A stretch of 64,000 nt of DNA from Anthoceros angustus (taxonomy: Eukaryota > Streptophyta > Anthocerotopsida > Anthocerotales > Anthocerotaceae), in contig MU008184.1 of assembly GCA_010909165.1 (NCBI GenBank), positions 248,001 to 312,000 on the forward strand. The letters are read 5' to 3'. Positions 24,952 through 35,934 of the stretch are shown here, in pieces; positions within the stretch are counted from its first letter, which is position 1, and the number at the start of each line of letters is the position of its first letter. The notes beneath the pieces were generated by a model, which did no database searches, was not told the origin of the DNA, and was given only the letters and a program-made list of their open reading frames with translations. The translations under genes and the position numbers were made by a program.

Positions 24952-25774
24952 ATGGCAGGGGGACAGCTATCATGGATAGTTATCCTGGTTGTGGTCGTGG
25001 TGGACTTGATCGCATTTGGACTTGCGATAGGTGGTGAAAAGAACAGAAGCAAGGTTTGCTTAACTCAACTTCTGTTATGCATTCTGTCGTTTCCACTTTC
25101 GTAGGGTGCATCTTTCTGGAGTATGGTATGCTAGATTTCTTTATTTGGCGCCTGAGGCGGAGACTGACCAGTGTAAAGGGTTTTTACATACTCAGGCAGA
25201 TTCCGCGGACGTTGTAACGGATGGAGATTACGTATATTGCAAATACAACAGCGATAAGGCATCAGGCTATGGAGCTGGAGCAATCGTTTTCCTTCTCATA
25301 GGCCATCTTGTGGTCACGGGTGTGACGAAATGCATTTGCTGTGGGGGTCCCTACAGAGCTGGTGCAGCTCGAGTGTTCGGCGTTATTTTCTTCGTCGTGG
25401 TGTGGTATGTGGCGACGACCATCCCTCTGACTGAAGCTTGGTTGTCTCGTCTTTAGATCAGCTTTTACTGAAACCTAGCCTTGCCCCCTTCTCCTGGTCC
25501 ATGGGGTTTTGATCTTTGCAGGATCTGTTTTGTTCTTGCCGAGCTTTTGTTGCTTGCCGCCTCAACCAAGAACTCTGTGCATACCAAAAAGGCATTCTAC
25601 AATGGAAGCGATCAGCTATACTGTAAGGAGTTGAGGAAGGGAGTTTTCAATGGCGGAGCTGCTTTCTCATTCTTGACAATGGTTAGCAGCGTGGTGTACT
25701 ACACTCTCATCACAAAGGCCAAGGATTCCATTCGGGACTTCAGAAGCAGCGGTATTGGGATGACAGAGTTGTAA
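24952..25774 (+). CDS. DUF1218 family membrane protein, copy 2
   Basis: A second DUF1218 protein, 187 codons, from exons 24952-25053, 25196-25404 and 25522-25774. The first helix ends with the family pattern VVVVVDLIAFGLAIGGEKNR, closer to typical plant members than copy 1. Exon 2 encodes YVYCKYNSDKASGYGAGA and TKCICCGGPYRAG. Exon 3 encodes FVLAELLLLAASTKNSVHTK and CKELRKGVFNGGAAFSFL. The exon 2/3 junction splits the same tryptophan codon as in copy 1, and exon 1 ends at the same point after the first helix. An AG acceptor at 25195 is chosen because it keeps the family's spacing to the YCKYN motif. An upstream AG near 25130 would add unconserved residues. Confidence 0.9.
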
Positions 25775-26319
25775 CTAGAACCATTGCAGATTGCTTGCTG
25801 CATTCGCCTGCTTTTGATAGAAGTAGATGTTTCCACTGGACGTAATAGATGTACATGTCGAAGTAGACATAGTTGGTTTTGAACTGCACGCGTTTGTTAG
25901 TTTATTTACAGTGGATTGACGCTTTTGTTAAATCGACACTTCTATGAAATTCGCCCAGAGTCTTGTGTAGACACTCCTCCAAATGATGACTCGCTCGGGG
26001 TCTTGATATCTGATTCTTAACCTGAGACGCAAATAAAAGCTGGAGTGCCAGATTTACACTGTCAATGCTCTTACGTAGTACATGCTCTGTGAACCTACAT
26101 ATCTTACAGCCAGGACCCGTACCGATCTAGTTCCACCAAGGCTCATCATCTAAAGCTTTCGATGAATCACTATACATGGCTATTACTAGGGTGTAATGTA
26201 CAAACTAGGTTCAGGAATCATTCCGAACACCAAACCAACCGCCATTGCAGTGGGCAGAGCAAAATTGAGACGTCACTGAGCCAGCAACAGTGCCCGTGGA
26301 TGGAAAACCTCAGAACGTT
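25775..26319. terminator. Convergent 3' region between DUF1218 copy 2 and DGD1
   Basis: The two genes converge here, so this 0.5 kb should hold both 3' untranslated regions and polyadenylation signals. An AATAAA on the plus strand is visible near 26031. No other gene is seen. Confidence 0.45.
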
Positions 26320-29300
26320 TTACCAACCATAGACAGGGTTTTGAACACACGGAGGAGGAAGTCCCAAATCCTTGCACTGCTGCTCACTGAAGTGCATTGT
26401 GTCCGGAAGGGCACCAGCGACATATCTTGCAGCCTCGATTCCTGATAAGAAAAAGTGGGTGAAAGCTAGCGCACTATCCACTCCATCGGAAAGGTTGGGC
26501 ATGGACATGGATAGTGTCATTGTCTTTTTCTGTTTCCCACCAGCTTTGTAATCCACTGTACGCTTGGACGGAAGCCGGTCAATATCCGAACTATCAATAA
26601 ACCGGTCCGTTGCAGCTTCCCATGACAACAGATGCTGCTGCTCGGGTGATAGAGGAACCGGTTCAGACTCCATAGCCTTTTTCACCTTGTGCACAAACTC
26701 CTCTGCACTGTTGTATGTGTAGCAATTTGGGAAACCTCTGAAAAATTCGTTGGACGGGTGATCGGCACATACTACTATTTTGCCCATAGCCAGTGCCTCT
26801 GCTGTCGTCGTACAAACTACGTCACTTATACTGGGATTGATGAAGACCTTGTAGCTGCCAATTCTCCAGCAACATCCAACAAAGCACAAGTTTTAGCATA
26901 CTATCACAGGAAGACAATCACAGGAAAACAATCACCAGAGTTGAGAGGTACACTTCATGGAAACAATTTCAACTACTTACCCATGAAGAGAGTCATCAGC
27001 ATGGTCTCTGCCAGGGTAGAAGTTCATAGCTAAGCCTAGTTTGCTGGCTGTCGCTTGGACATCGAGTGAGTCCTCACCAGTTCCATAAACATCCAGGTTC
27101 ACATGACCAAGGAACTGCTTGTTCTGTGCCATCAAATCTACAAGTTCCCTGTATCCTTTTCCCCAGATCATCTTTCCCAAGAAGTAAGCCCCCTTCGAAA
27201 AGGGCTCCTTGCCACCATCCTTTTCTTCAGCAATTTTCTTCCCTATATCGAGGAACTTTGGACTCACACCATGCACATTGCAGACCGATGATTTTGGAAG
27301 CATCTGCGTCGCAGCTGACAGCCGCAATACCTGCAGCACGTGTCCATGTCAGCACATCACAAGAGAAACCATACATGGACAGGCATTCCCTTGGTGAAGC
27401 AGCAACGATGACCAGCAATACGAGGAGTTGATACAGGAAGGTCAAGGCCCACCAACCTTGTTGCAATATATACGAACCATCCAATTGTTCACATGTTCTA
27501 AGAAAAAAGCTTGCAGAGGTCCATTTTTCTCTCGCTTCACATACTCAAGATAATTTGTGTGCACCACGCCGACCACATGTTGGAACTTATCGGTCCAGCG
27601 CTTCCCATGATAATACCAAGTGAGATGCTCAGGCTCCTCCAACACTGCTACTTGAGCTTCATCATCTGGCACAAACTGAGAAATATCTCCAGCTGCCAGG
27701 ATGCTCCGCTTTTCAGTCGAAAACTGAGACACCAGTTTCAAGGTGAGATGATGTATTTGTGAAGAAGAGCAAACAGAGCATGGATAGACATTAAAGCCTA
27801 CAACTTCTCAAGCTATGCACCACGTGACACTTACTTTGCCTGGATAGAAAGCTATCTTGAAATCTGGTTTGAAACCAACCCTTGCTTCCACCCAATTGTG
27901 CACATATTTCGACTGCTCTTCAGGGGAATCAAACGTCATATTGTTGGGGTACACCAGCTCCTGGTCAGACTTGGACAACCAAGGGACCAAAAGAGTAACC
28001 ACCTTCTTGCCGCTCTTTGCTAGATATGCGGCCCGAAATAGTGGATTGACTGCAGTTCCTGTCATCCAGGGAAGACTTGCAGTCGTGATGATGGCAATGT
28101 TTTGTCTATCACCTTCTGCAGGAGGATTGGCCAGAGACTCCCCCCAAAGTCCACCCTTATGCCGGTAACCAGTGCTTTGCACAACACTAGCTATCCTTAG
28201 ATCCAGGTCATCAGCATCTTTGTTGGCATCTGATGGCAGAATCTCCTTGGTAGCCGATGTAGTTAAATGCTGATGGTCCTTCTTCTTGTAACTTCGCAGA
28301 ATTTCACAAAACTTCTCTGACACATCTGCACGAACATGATATTTAAATTGTAGCAATCTCACGATGCTAGTCGCCAACATACTAGAATGCATCTCACTTC
28401 AAAGGAGGGGCGCAAAGCTTGCCTTTCTTCACTCCAAGTTGGTCCAATAAAGGCTCAGATTGCCTCACCAGGCTCTCCAAAAGCTCTGGGACATCAAGTG
28501 GTGCCACATCGTTGGCAGCCTCATCCTGTAGAACAGGCACATCAGCACTGAAGCTACGGAAAAATATGGTAAAAAAACTTCAAGCATGAGGAGAAGGGTA
28601 AGCCAGGAGAGGATGAGAACTAACCTCTCCAGGCTCAGAAATGCCAAGCGAGAATCTCTGCAGAGAAAATGCACACACATCCGTTTAGTACGATATCCTT
28701 GAATGACAGTTCAGGGACAATCCATTATCTAGAGATCTGGAAAGAGGCACATCACGACTAAGTGCCGGACTCTGCAAAAGCCATCCACATTCAAAAAAGA
28801 GAGTTGCTAACTGCTGTGTGCAGCTGACTGCTAGAGGTTCCAAAGTCCAAACTCCAGATCGGAGCCACGGGCTACTTACCAGATTCTTCTTCACACTCTC
28901 AAAAAACTCGGAAGGCGACTTGGCAGCTGAATCCTTAAGCGTCTCCTTCATGCGACGCAACGGCTCCCAATCATCCGGCACGGGGTTCACTTTCCTAGTC
29001 CCCTTCTTGCCTTTCCCACTCTGCCAGTCTCGGTGAACAACTCTCCTTCTGGACAAGCTGGTGGGTGGGGCACCCCACTCGTTGCCGGCCTCTTTCCTCT
29101 CCTTCCTCTTGGGCTGCAAGAAGTTAAATTTGTCCTCCCACGGCACCAAAGAATCCCCCGGGGCCGACCCAGCCGGCCCTTCATCACGCCGCTTGTTAAA
29201 ATTGGGGTCAGAGTACGACCTCCTGATGTTCGACAGCGTGGGCTTGAGCTTCTTGAACAGCTCCATATCCTCCACCTGCGACGAAATAGCCGTCAAGGGC

Positions 29301-29590
29301 GACATGGACGTGAACGACAGCCCGGTGCGAGCATTATTGTCGCTCGTTCTGTTAAACAGGCTCTCGGACGCCTTGCTCTGCCCCAGCGGAAATGCTGGAA
29401 TCTTGAAACTCTCCCACTCCTTGTCCAGCGTGGTAGCAAGATCCCTGAACGACTTCGCCCTGGCCCGCATAAGTTGCAAGTCCCGATCCGCATGCTTCTG
29501 CACATCCGAAATCCTCTTGGAAATGAACGACATGGCCTTCTCCGCTGCAGCCGCACCTGGATCCGGCGAGTCCCCTATCCACGGCCCCAT
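26320..29590 (-). CDS. DGD1: Digalactosyldiacylglycerol synthase 1
   Basis: UDP-galactose:MGDG galactosyltransferase that makes the thylakoid lipid DGDG at the plastid outer envelope. Seven exons (29590-28880, 28657-28625, 28525-28423, 28325-27835, 27723-27457, 27330-26981, 26854-26320) join in frame to 829 codons; Arabidopsis DGD1 has 808. The N-terminal ~280 residues match the DGD1-specific extension ([32 protein letters not shown]). The GT4-type glycosyltransferase follows: [17 protein letters not shown] (~362-378), [101 protein letters not shown] and [20 protein letters not shown]. The protein ends with the usual NPVYGW-type tail. Exon 2 is only 33 nt, and intron 3 has a GC donor (AAAG|GCAAGC at 28422). 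The long exon 1 corresponds to the N-terminal extension that distinguishes DGD1 from DGD2. Confidence 0.96.
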
Positions 29591-30650
29591 CCCTGCTGCT
29601 CCCCCTCCTTCCCTCCCACACTCACCAACCTCCCAGCAACCAAGCTACGTATACCTCTCTCTCCCGCAACACTCAACAACCTCGCTTCAGATGCCCAACC
29701 TAGCACACCCTCTTCCCACACCGCACGCGTCCTCCCCAAGCAAGCCGCCCCGCAGCTAGCCCCGCCCGCCTCCCGCAAGAAGCAGCCACAAAGCGCGCCT
29801 CCTCGCTGCCGCACGCTGCTCCAGCACATCCATGCGTTCCTTCTCCGGAAACAAAGATTCGTGAATCGTGAATAGTAGCAGTGAATCGCGAATCACGAAT
29901 CGCTCCGCCTACCAGGCTCCCCTCGAGCGCAAAGACCAGCGCGACTCCCTCGCGTCTCGAAAATGGATGAGTGTCTCATGTCCTGCCCTTCATGTCCATG
30001 CTGCGGCTTTCACGCTCGAGTCCGTGGCAGTCGCCAGGCGCAAGCGAGGCCACTTGTTGAACGCTCACAACACCCGCACAACAGCGGCCACTTGTTTTAA
30101 ATTGTCGCACTCGGATTTGCCTGCCTCGGCCCGACCCGCCCACGCCCACCTCTCAATACATATGGCCACCTCTGACATCCATATGACGCCCAGTCAACAT
30201 ATCACAGCGAGCGGGACCGATAAAATGCATCACATAATATACCGCAGGAAACCGAACCTCGGGAATATTCTACTTTCAGCCGGGCCCGGGCAGAGGATGG
30301 GATCAGGGCCCAGCCCGCCGCGGGGCCCGGGGCAATGGGATCGGAACCCGCCCGTCCCACCCGACCTGACCCGACCTGGCCTGGCCCGGCCCGTCCGGGC
30401 CCACGACCGCATTTTCTGGATGTGGCTTCGATTTGGGAGTTTTGCACATAGCAGCTTCCAGAACGCTCCACAGAGTGCGCTGATCCATCCTTTCCATTCC
30501 CACACACGGAGAAGCGGACTTGTGAGGCGACCACGATTTCTGGAGCCGGGTTTGCGCTTTAGGCTGCTGCGTTGCAGTGCAGGGCGCGGGGCGTGAGGAA
30601 TTTGTGGGTTTGCGCGGCAAGAATTGGGAATCGGAGGGGTTGGGGGGTTG
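29591..30650. promoter_or_regulatory. Bidirectional promoter region between DGD1 and HOP
   Basis: About 1.06 kb separates two head-to-head genes. It includes a GC-rich core at 30280-30400 with repeated GGCCC/GGGCC and CCCGACCTG motifs. A perfect heat-shock-type half-site pair TTCCAGAA lies at 30456-30463, and TTCTGGA versions occur near 30414 and 30537. The heat-shock elements are within 250 bp of the HOP start, consistent with stress induction of HOP. Placement is seen in sequence; function is inferred. Confidence 0.55.
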
Positions 30651-33172
30651 ATGGCGGACGCGGCCAAGGCGAGAGGAAATGCCGCGTTCTCGTCGGGGAA
30701 GTTCGAGGAGGCGGTCACTCACTTCACGGATGCTTTGAAGCTGGCACCGGATAACCACGTCTTGTACAGCAACCGCTCGGCGTCGTACGCGTCGCTGCAG
30801 CGCTACGATGAGGCGCTGCAAGATGCCAAGAAGACGGTGGAGTTGAAGCCGGATTGGGTGAGGGGGTACAGCCGCCTGGGAGCTGCGTACGTGGGGCTGG
30901 GCAGGGTGGAGGACGCCATTGCGTCGTATAAGAAGGGTCTGGAAATTGAGCCGGGGAATGAGGCCTTGCAGTCGGCTCTCAATGACGTTGCCAGCTCGCG
31001 CCCCCGGGGGGGGGCGGGATCGGGCGGTCCAGGGGCCGGGGCCGGGGCAGGGCCGGGCGGGGCGTTTGGGAATATGTTCAACAACCCTGATGTGTGGGGG
31101 AAGCTGCAGACAGACCCGCGGACGCGGCCATTCTTGGGGCAGCCGGATTTTGTGGCCATGTTCTCGGATGTGCAGCGGAACCCTAGTAATTTGAACAAGT
31201 ATATCTCGGACCCGCGGATGATGCAGGTGCTGGGAGTGTTGTTAGGGGTGAATATCTCTGCTTCGTCCCAGGACGGGGAGCGGAGGTTCGATGATGAGTC
31301 TGACAGCCCTGCGCAGTCCAAGCCCACTGCTTCGAAGCGGGAGGTGCCCAAGCCGACCGAGCCGGAGCCAGTGCCGGAGCCCATGGAGGTCTCTGAGGAG
31401 GAGCGGGAGAAGAAGGCTCGCAAGGCTGAGGCTTTGAAGGAGAAGGAAGCTGGAAATGCTGCTTATAAGAAAAAGGATTTTGAGAAGGCTATCGAGCATT
31501 ATACCAAGGCTATCGAGCTGGACGATGAGGATATTTCTTTCATCACTAATAGGGCTGCTGTTTATCTGGAGATGGGCAAAGTATGTTGATTTGACCGTTG
31601 TGGGCCTTGTAGGGATGTTTTGTACGAATTATGTGTGACTGCTTTCTCGTCTTTGCGACCAGACTCTAATGTGCTGTTTCTCGGTTTTTTGGTCTGTGCA
31701 GTATGAAGAGTCTATTAAGGACTCTGACAGAGCAGTGGAAAGAGGGAGGGAACTGCATGCGGATTACAAACAGATCGCCAGGGCTCTGACAAGAAAGGGC
31801 ACAGCCCTTGTCAAGTCCGCCAAAACGTCCAAAGACTTTGAGCCGGCTATTGAGGCCTATAACAAGGCTTTGACTGAGCACAGAAATCCTGATACTTTGA
31901 AAAAGCTGAATGAGGCAGAGGCGGCGAAGAGGAAGAAGGAGCAGGAAGAGTACTTTAGTCCGGAAGTGGCAGAACAGGAACGGGAGACAGGTAAGGAAGC
32001 TGCTCGCTTAAATTGTGGATTATCTATCGTGACGTGTTCTGCAATTTGTGGAGTGTGTGACCTGGTGCTTTGTGTACTCTCGGGTGAACCCTGTCTGTCC
32101 AGGGAATGAACTGTTCAAACAGGGACAGTTTCCAGAGGCACTGAAGCACTACACTGAGGCCATCAAGAGAAACCCTGAAGATCCTAAGGTCAGCTTGTCT
32201 CCTTGAAGTAATCTGAAGGAAACCTTGGAGAACCTTTGGTCAGCTTGTTTTCTTGAATTGGTCCCGTCTTTCCTTCCTGCGGAGCTATTCTTGTTTCTTC
32301 TCTCTAACCTGCATATAAGTCACTATGCATTTGAGAACAATTAGTGCTCATTCCGTGTTCTTGGTGGTCAGGCTTACAGTAACCGCGCAGCTGCGTACAC
32401 CAAGCTGGGGGCCTTCCCAGAGGGATTGAAAGATGCCAACAAGTGTCTAGAGCTTGATCCCACATTTGTGAAGGGGTATTCACGAAAAGGCACAATCCAG
32501 TTTTTCATGAAGGAGTACGACAAGGCCTTGGAAACCTACCAGGTATGAATGGGTGTTAATGGACATTCTACCTCCCGGACATTTTTCTTTCTCATTCGCC
32601 GCCGGCTGACTTATATACGTATGCACATCTCAGACCGGTCTGAAATATGAGGAGAACAACCACGAACTGATTGATGGCGTCCGCAGGTGTGTTGTTTGGC
32701 ATCTGACGGCTTTTCTTTCTAGATGGTGATGTTACCCAGGTGCTAATGCCTTTGAGTTTGCCTGACAACAGATGCGTAGAGCAAATCAACAAGACCAACA
32801 GAGGTGATATCAGTGCTGAGGAGCTGAAGGAACGACAGGTCTGTTGTCAAGCGGGTGCTCAGATTTTCTTTTCCTTCTGTGAGCATTGCTTGTGGCTGAC
32901 TTTTGACCCGGTGATCCTTAGGGGAAAGCCATGCATGATCCCGAGATTCAAAGCATTCTGTCAGATCCCATCATGCGGCAGGTATGTTTCCTTCAGATGT
33001 TGTGTCGATTTAAGGGAAACACCATGCTCCTTGGGATCTAATCACGTGTGGATTTCAGGTCCTCACGGATTTCCAGGAAAACCCAAAGGCCGCTCAGGAG
33101 CACATGAAGAATCCAATGGTGATGGCCAAAATCCAGAAACTGGTCAATGCAGGAATAGTTCAAGTTCGTTGA
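30651..33172 (+). CDS. HOP: Hsp70-Hsp90 organizing protein (HOP / STI1)
   Basis: A cytosolic co-chaperone that bridges Hsp70 and Hsp90 through TPR domains. Eight exons (30651-31580, 31702-31990, 32103-32188, 32372-32542, 32634-32686, 32772-32838, 32922-32981, 33059-33172) join in frame to 589 codons, matching plant HOPs (about 570-590). TPR1 occupies residues ~1-115 ([20 protein letters not shown]). A Gly/Ala-rich linker and the first STI1/DP domain follow at ~139-195 ([19 protein letters not shown]). Next come an acidic Pro/Glu hinge, TPR2A from ~261 ([20 protein letters not shown]), TPR2B ([40 protein letters not shown]) and the final DP2 domain ([36 protein letters not shown]). The start at [10 protein letters not shown] is chosen because it aligns with the family N-terminus. 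An upstream in-frame ATG at 30624 would add nine residues. Confidence 0.96.
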
Positions 33173-34454
33173 TGTGAGCGGTGTGTGCGTTTGTGTGTCG
33201 AACTATGAGTTTTAGGAGGGCCAAGTTGGTGAAGAGAGTAGGCTTTGTAGGTACGAGTTATTACTGAGGTAGATAATTTTGGTAGACCCGTGGTCGATAA
33301 AGTTGGAAGAGGAATAAATTATCGGGAGCTGGTGATGCATTTAGTTGACGCTTAAGTGTGTAGTTGGAATTCGGGCATTCTTGTTTCCAGCTCTACCAAC
33401 GGTGTGTGTCACTGCCTTACATAGTTACGATTATAATAGCCGTTTTGGGCGTAGCAGTTTGAACTTCTGCTGGCCTGAGCGTCCGCCTTTCGTGTGTGCA
33501 TCGCTCAAGATTGCCGAGTCCTAAATTTAACCAGGGTCTTAGCGTAGCCTGAAAACCACATCAAAATTTGTGACGTTTTAAAAATTATTTTGATTAGGTA
33601 GGTATACACATAGTGTTCCTGCAACAGCACGCCGTGAGCTTTGGTGTAGCGACATGTTACCGTGAGCTTATGGTATAGTGACATGACAGCGTGTAAGCTG
33701 AGCTTTTGGTATAGCAACATGATAGCCTGTTAGCCAGTGAGGTTATGATAGCTCGTCAGCCACCGACGCTTTTATAGCTCGTTAGCTTGTCAGCCACTGA
33801 TGCTATAATACTTCGCCTTAGCTGCCACCATTGATGCTATTGGGTATAATTTCTCTCTAGCTCACGTACCATTGATGCTATTATACCGTCACCATTGATG
33901 CTATTATACCTCGTCAGCCATTGATGCTATTATACCTCGTCAGCCATTGATGCTATTATACCTCGACAGCCATTGATGCTATTATACCTCGTCAGCCCTT
34001 GATGCTATTATACCTAGTCGACCATTGAGTGATTATACCGTCACCATTGATGCTATTATACCGTCACCCAACGATACCATTATAGTCTTCGCCGCCCAAC
34101 GATTATTTATAGTTCGCACCCGACACTATCATAGTTCGTCCACTATCATAGATCATCAGCCACTGACGTTGAAGAGAGTTTGAGGATAGACTCGTTGAGA
34201 TTGCTGAGGATGTTGCGCTTGAGATTGTGTCTGTAGTCGTCAAGCCGCCAAGAGATGAAGGAACAAGTATTGGAATCCATGGTAGGTTTGTAGGCTTTAT
34301 GCTCCCTAAGAAGAAGTCAAGGCCAGGTGCCAATATATGTTAGGAACACACATGTTCTCTAGATCCCGCCTGGTGAGGATGTCCCCTATTTTTTTACTTT
34401 TGGCCTCTATTTTATCCTTCCCTTTCCCTTTTTTTCGCTCTTGCTAACCTACCC
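33173..34454. other. Gene-free region downstream of HOP
   Basis: Contains the HOP 3' end and then, from about 33700, the satellite described separately. No coding features are seen. Confidence 0.6.
33720..34130. repeat. ~26-bp satellite with TTGATGCTATTATACC core
   Basis: A run of about fifteen 19-26-bp units shares CATTGATGCTATTATACC, mostly followed by TCGTCAGC or GTCAC. Units are regular at 33890-34010 and degenerate at both ends, where related TAGCTCGTCAGCCA units appear. Confidence 0.88.
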
Positions 34455-34727
34455 TTGGCATTTTTGCAGGTCGAGAAGGCCTTGAAAGAGGATCCTTTCA
34501 TATTTGACTATAAAAAATATGTGGAGGCTCGAAACAGTGCTAGAAGCATTCATGTCCAACGTGTTGCTCAAGAAGCTGCTATGCTCCGCTGGTTGTGTGA
34601 AGAGACGCATCTTGAACATGAGGTTTTTCAGTTTATCTTCGATCAGAACTTGTTGTCTCGGTTATGCATGATGGGTGATATACAAAGAGGTCTGCCAGAA
34701 ACGTGCCGGCAAATCTCCATCTTATAG
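34455..34727 (+). pseudogene. Orphan exon-like open frame
   Basis: A pyrimidine-rich tract ending TTTTTGCAG (34470) precedes an open frame of about 85 codons beginning VEKALKEDPFIFDY. The VEKAL-x-EDP-x-x-FDY pattern resembles the start of DUF2040/NSRP1-like splicing-regulator proteins. The rest (QRVAQEAAMLRWLCEETHLE; VFQFIFDQNLLSRL) is not recognised. No start codon, upstream exon or downstream exon was found. It may be a captured or relic exon. Confidence 0.35.
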
Positions 34728-34729
34728 GA

Positions 34730-35725
34730 ACAAATGCGCTGGACATCCGGCGCATTTACATAATATGAGGAAATGTGTTGAACGTCCAACGTATTTATAT
34801 GAAATGAAGAAATGCTATATAAAACAAGAAAATGCGCCAGAAGTCAGGACATTTGGTCTTGCTGGAGAGTTCACTCTCACAGCTCGCTAGTCTGCTAGAG
34901 TTGAACAAAGATTGTTGCATGAGATCTGCTTTAAGTAAACACGATATCTCGTCAAACACTAACGTTGGAGATGAGTTTGTAGACGCTTTGCTTAATTTCG
35001 TCGAGGACGTCGAGAGTGGCAAGGAGAGTGCCAAGGATGCTGCCATAATTAAAATCCAACCATATTTGTCGTAAACAAATATTGATGGATCTTCTTTTAA
35101 GGCCTCGTCGGCATGGAGATGAGATTAACATAAGCAAAAATAAAGGCCGAAAGGATAATGTATGGGCCAAAGGAAACATTGCCTCAACGGACGAGAGCAA
35201 GGGAGAGTATTCTCCTCCAATAGGTTGGCACCTAGTAGCGTGACTTCTTATTAAAATAGAAATGCCTTTGGACGTCTAGCGCATTTCCTCATTTCATATA
35301 ACATTTTTCCTTTCATATCAATATTTGGACATCGGCATTTCTTTATACTATAAAATGCAACGGACGTCGAGTGGCGAGAGAGTGCAAAGATATTTGCCAT
35401 AATTCAATTCACCTATTTGTCGATCAAATTGATGGATCTTCTTTTAAGGCCTCGTCGGCATGGAGATGAGATTAACATAAGCAAAAATAAAGGCCGAAAG
35501 GATAATGTATGGGCCAAAGGAAACATTGCCTCAACGGACGAGAGCAAGGGAGAGTATTCTCCTCCAATAGGTTGGCACCTAGTAGCCGTGACTTCTTATT
35601 AAAATAGAAATGCACTGGACGTCTAGCGCATTTCCTCATTTCATATAGCATTTTTTCCTTTCATATCAATGCGCTGGACATCTGACGCATTTCTTTATAC
35701 TATAGAAATGCACCGGACGTCGAGA
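34730..35725. repeat. Family of ~26-bp imperfect palindromes (AAATGCG...CGCATTT)
   Basis: Short hairpin-forming repeats share AAATGCGC at one end, GCGCATTT at the other and a GGACGTCC-like centre. Examples lie at about 34733-34760, 34773-34798, 35260-35287, 35608-35633 and 35669-35694, with half-copies at 34850 and 35705. Two copies carry compensating changes in both arms (AAATGTGTT...AACGTATTT). Confidence 0.7.
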
Positions 35726-35830
35726 GTGGCGAGGAGAGTGCAAAGATGTTGCCATAATTCAATTCACCTATATTTGTCGTATCAAATATTGATGGATCTT
35801 CTTTTAAGGCCTCATCGACCTGAAGATAAG
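35010..35830. repeat. ~350-bp direct repeat, two full and one partial copy
   Basis: A unit running from a 'gacgtcgagagtggc' start through GATGGATCTTCTTTTAAGG to CCTCCAATAGGTTGGCACC occurs at about 35008-35240, 35362-35590 and, truncated and diverged, at 35716-35830. Offsets are about 346-356 bp. The palindromic family above lies in the spacers between copies. Confidence 0.88.
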
Positions 35831-35934
35831 GTAGGTATGGGTGAAACAAAGGCAGGAAGGGATACAATGTTCTATATTAATCAGCGTCCTCACGTTCTCA
35901 GTGAGCTCAGGCTTACATCCATTTGAGTTCTATA

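Noticed and set aside
29033-29875. 280- and 232-codon plus-strand frames opposite DGD1 exon 1
   Set aside because: The minus strand encodes the conserved DGD1 N-terminal extension. The plus frames are its complement and have no family features.
30202-31423. Minus-strand frames opposite the HOP promoter and first exon
   Set aside because: They are shadows of HOP exon 1, which carries clear TPR and STI1 motifs, and of the GC-rich promoter.
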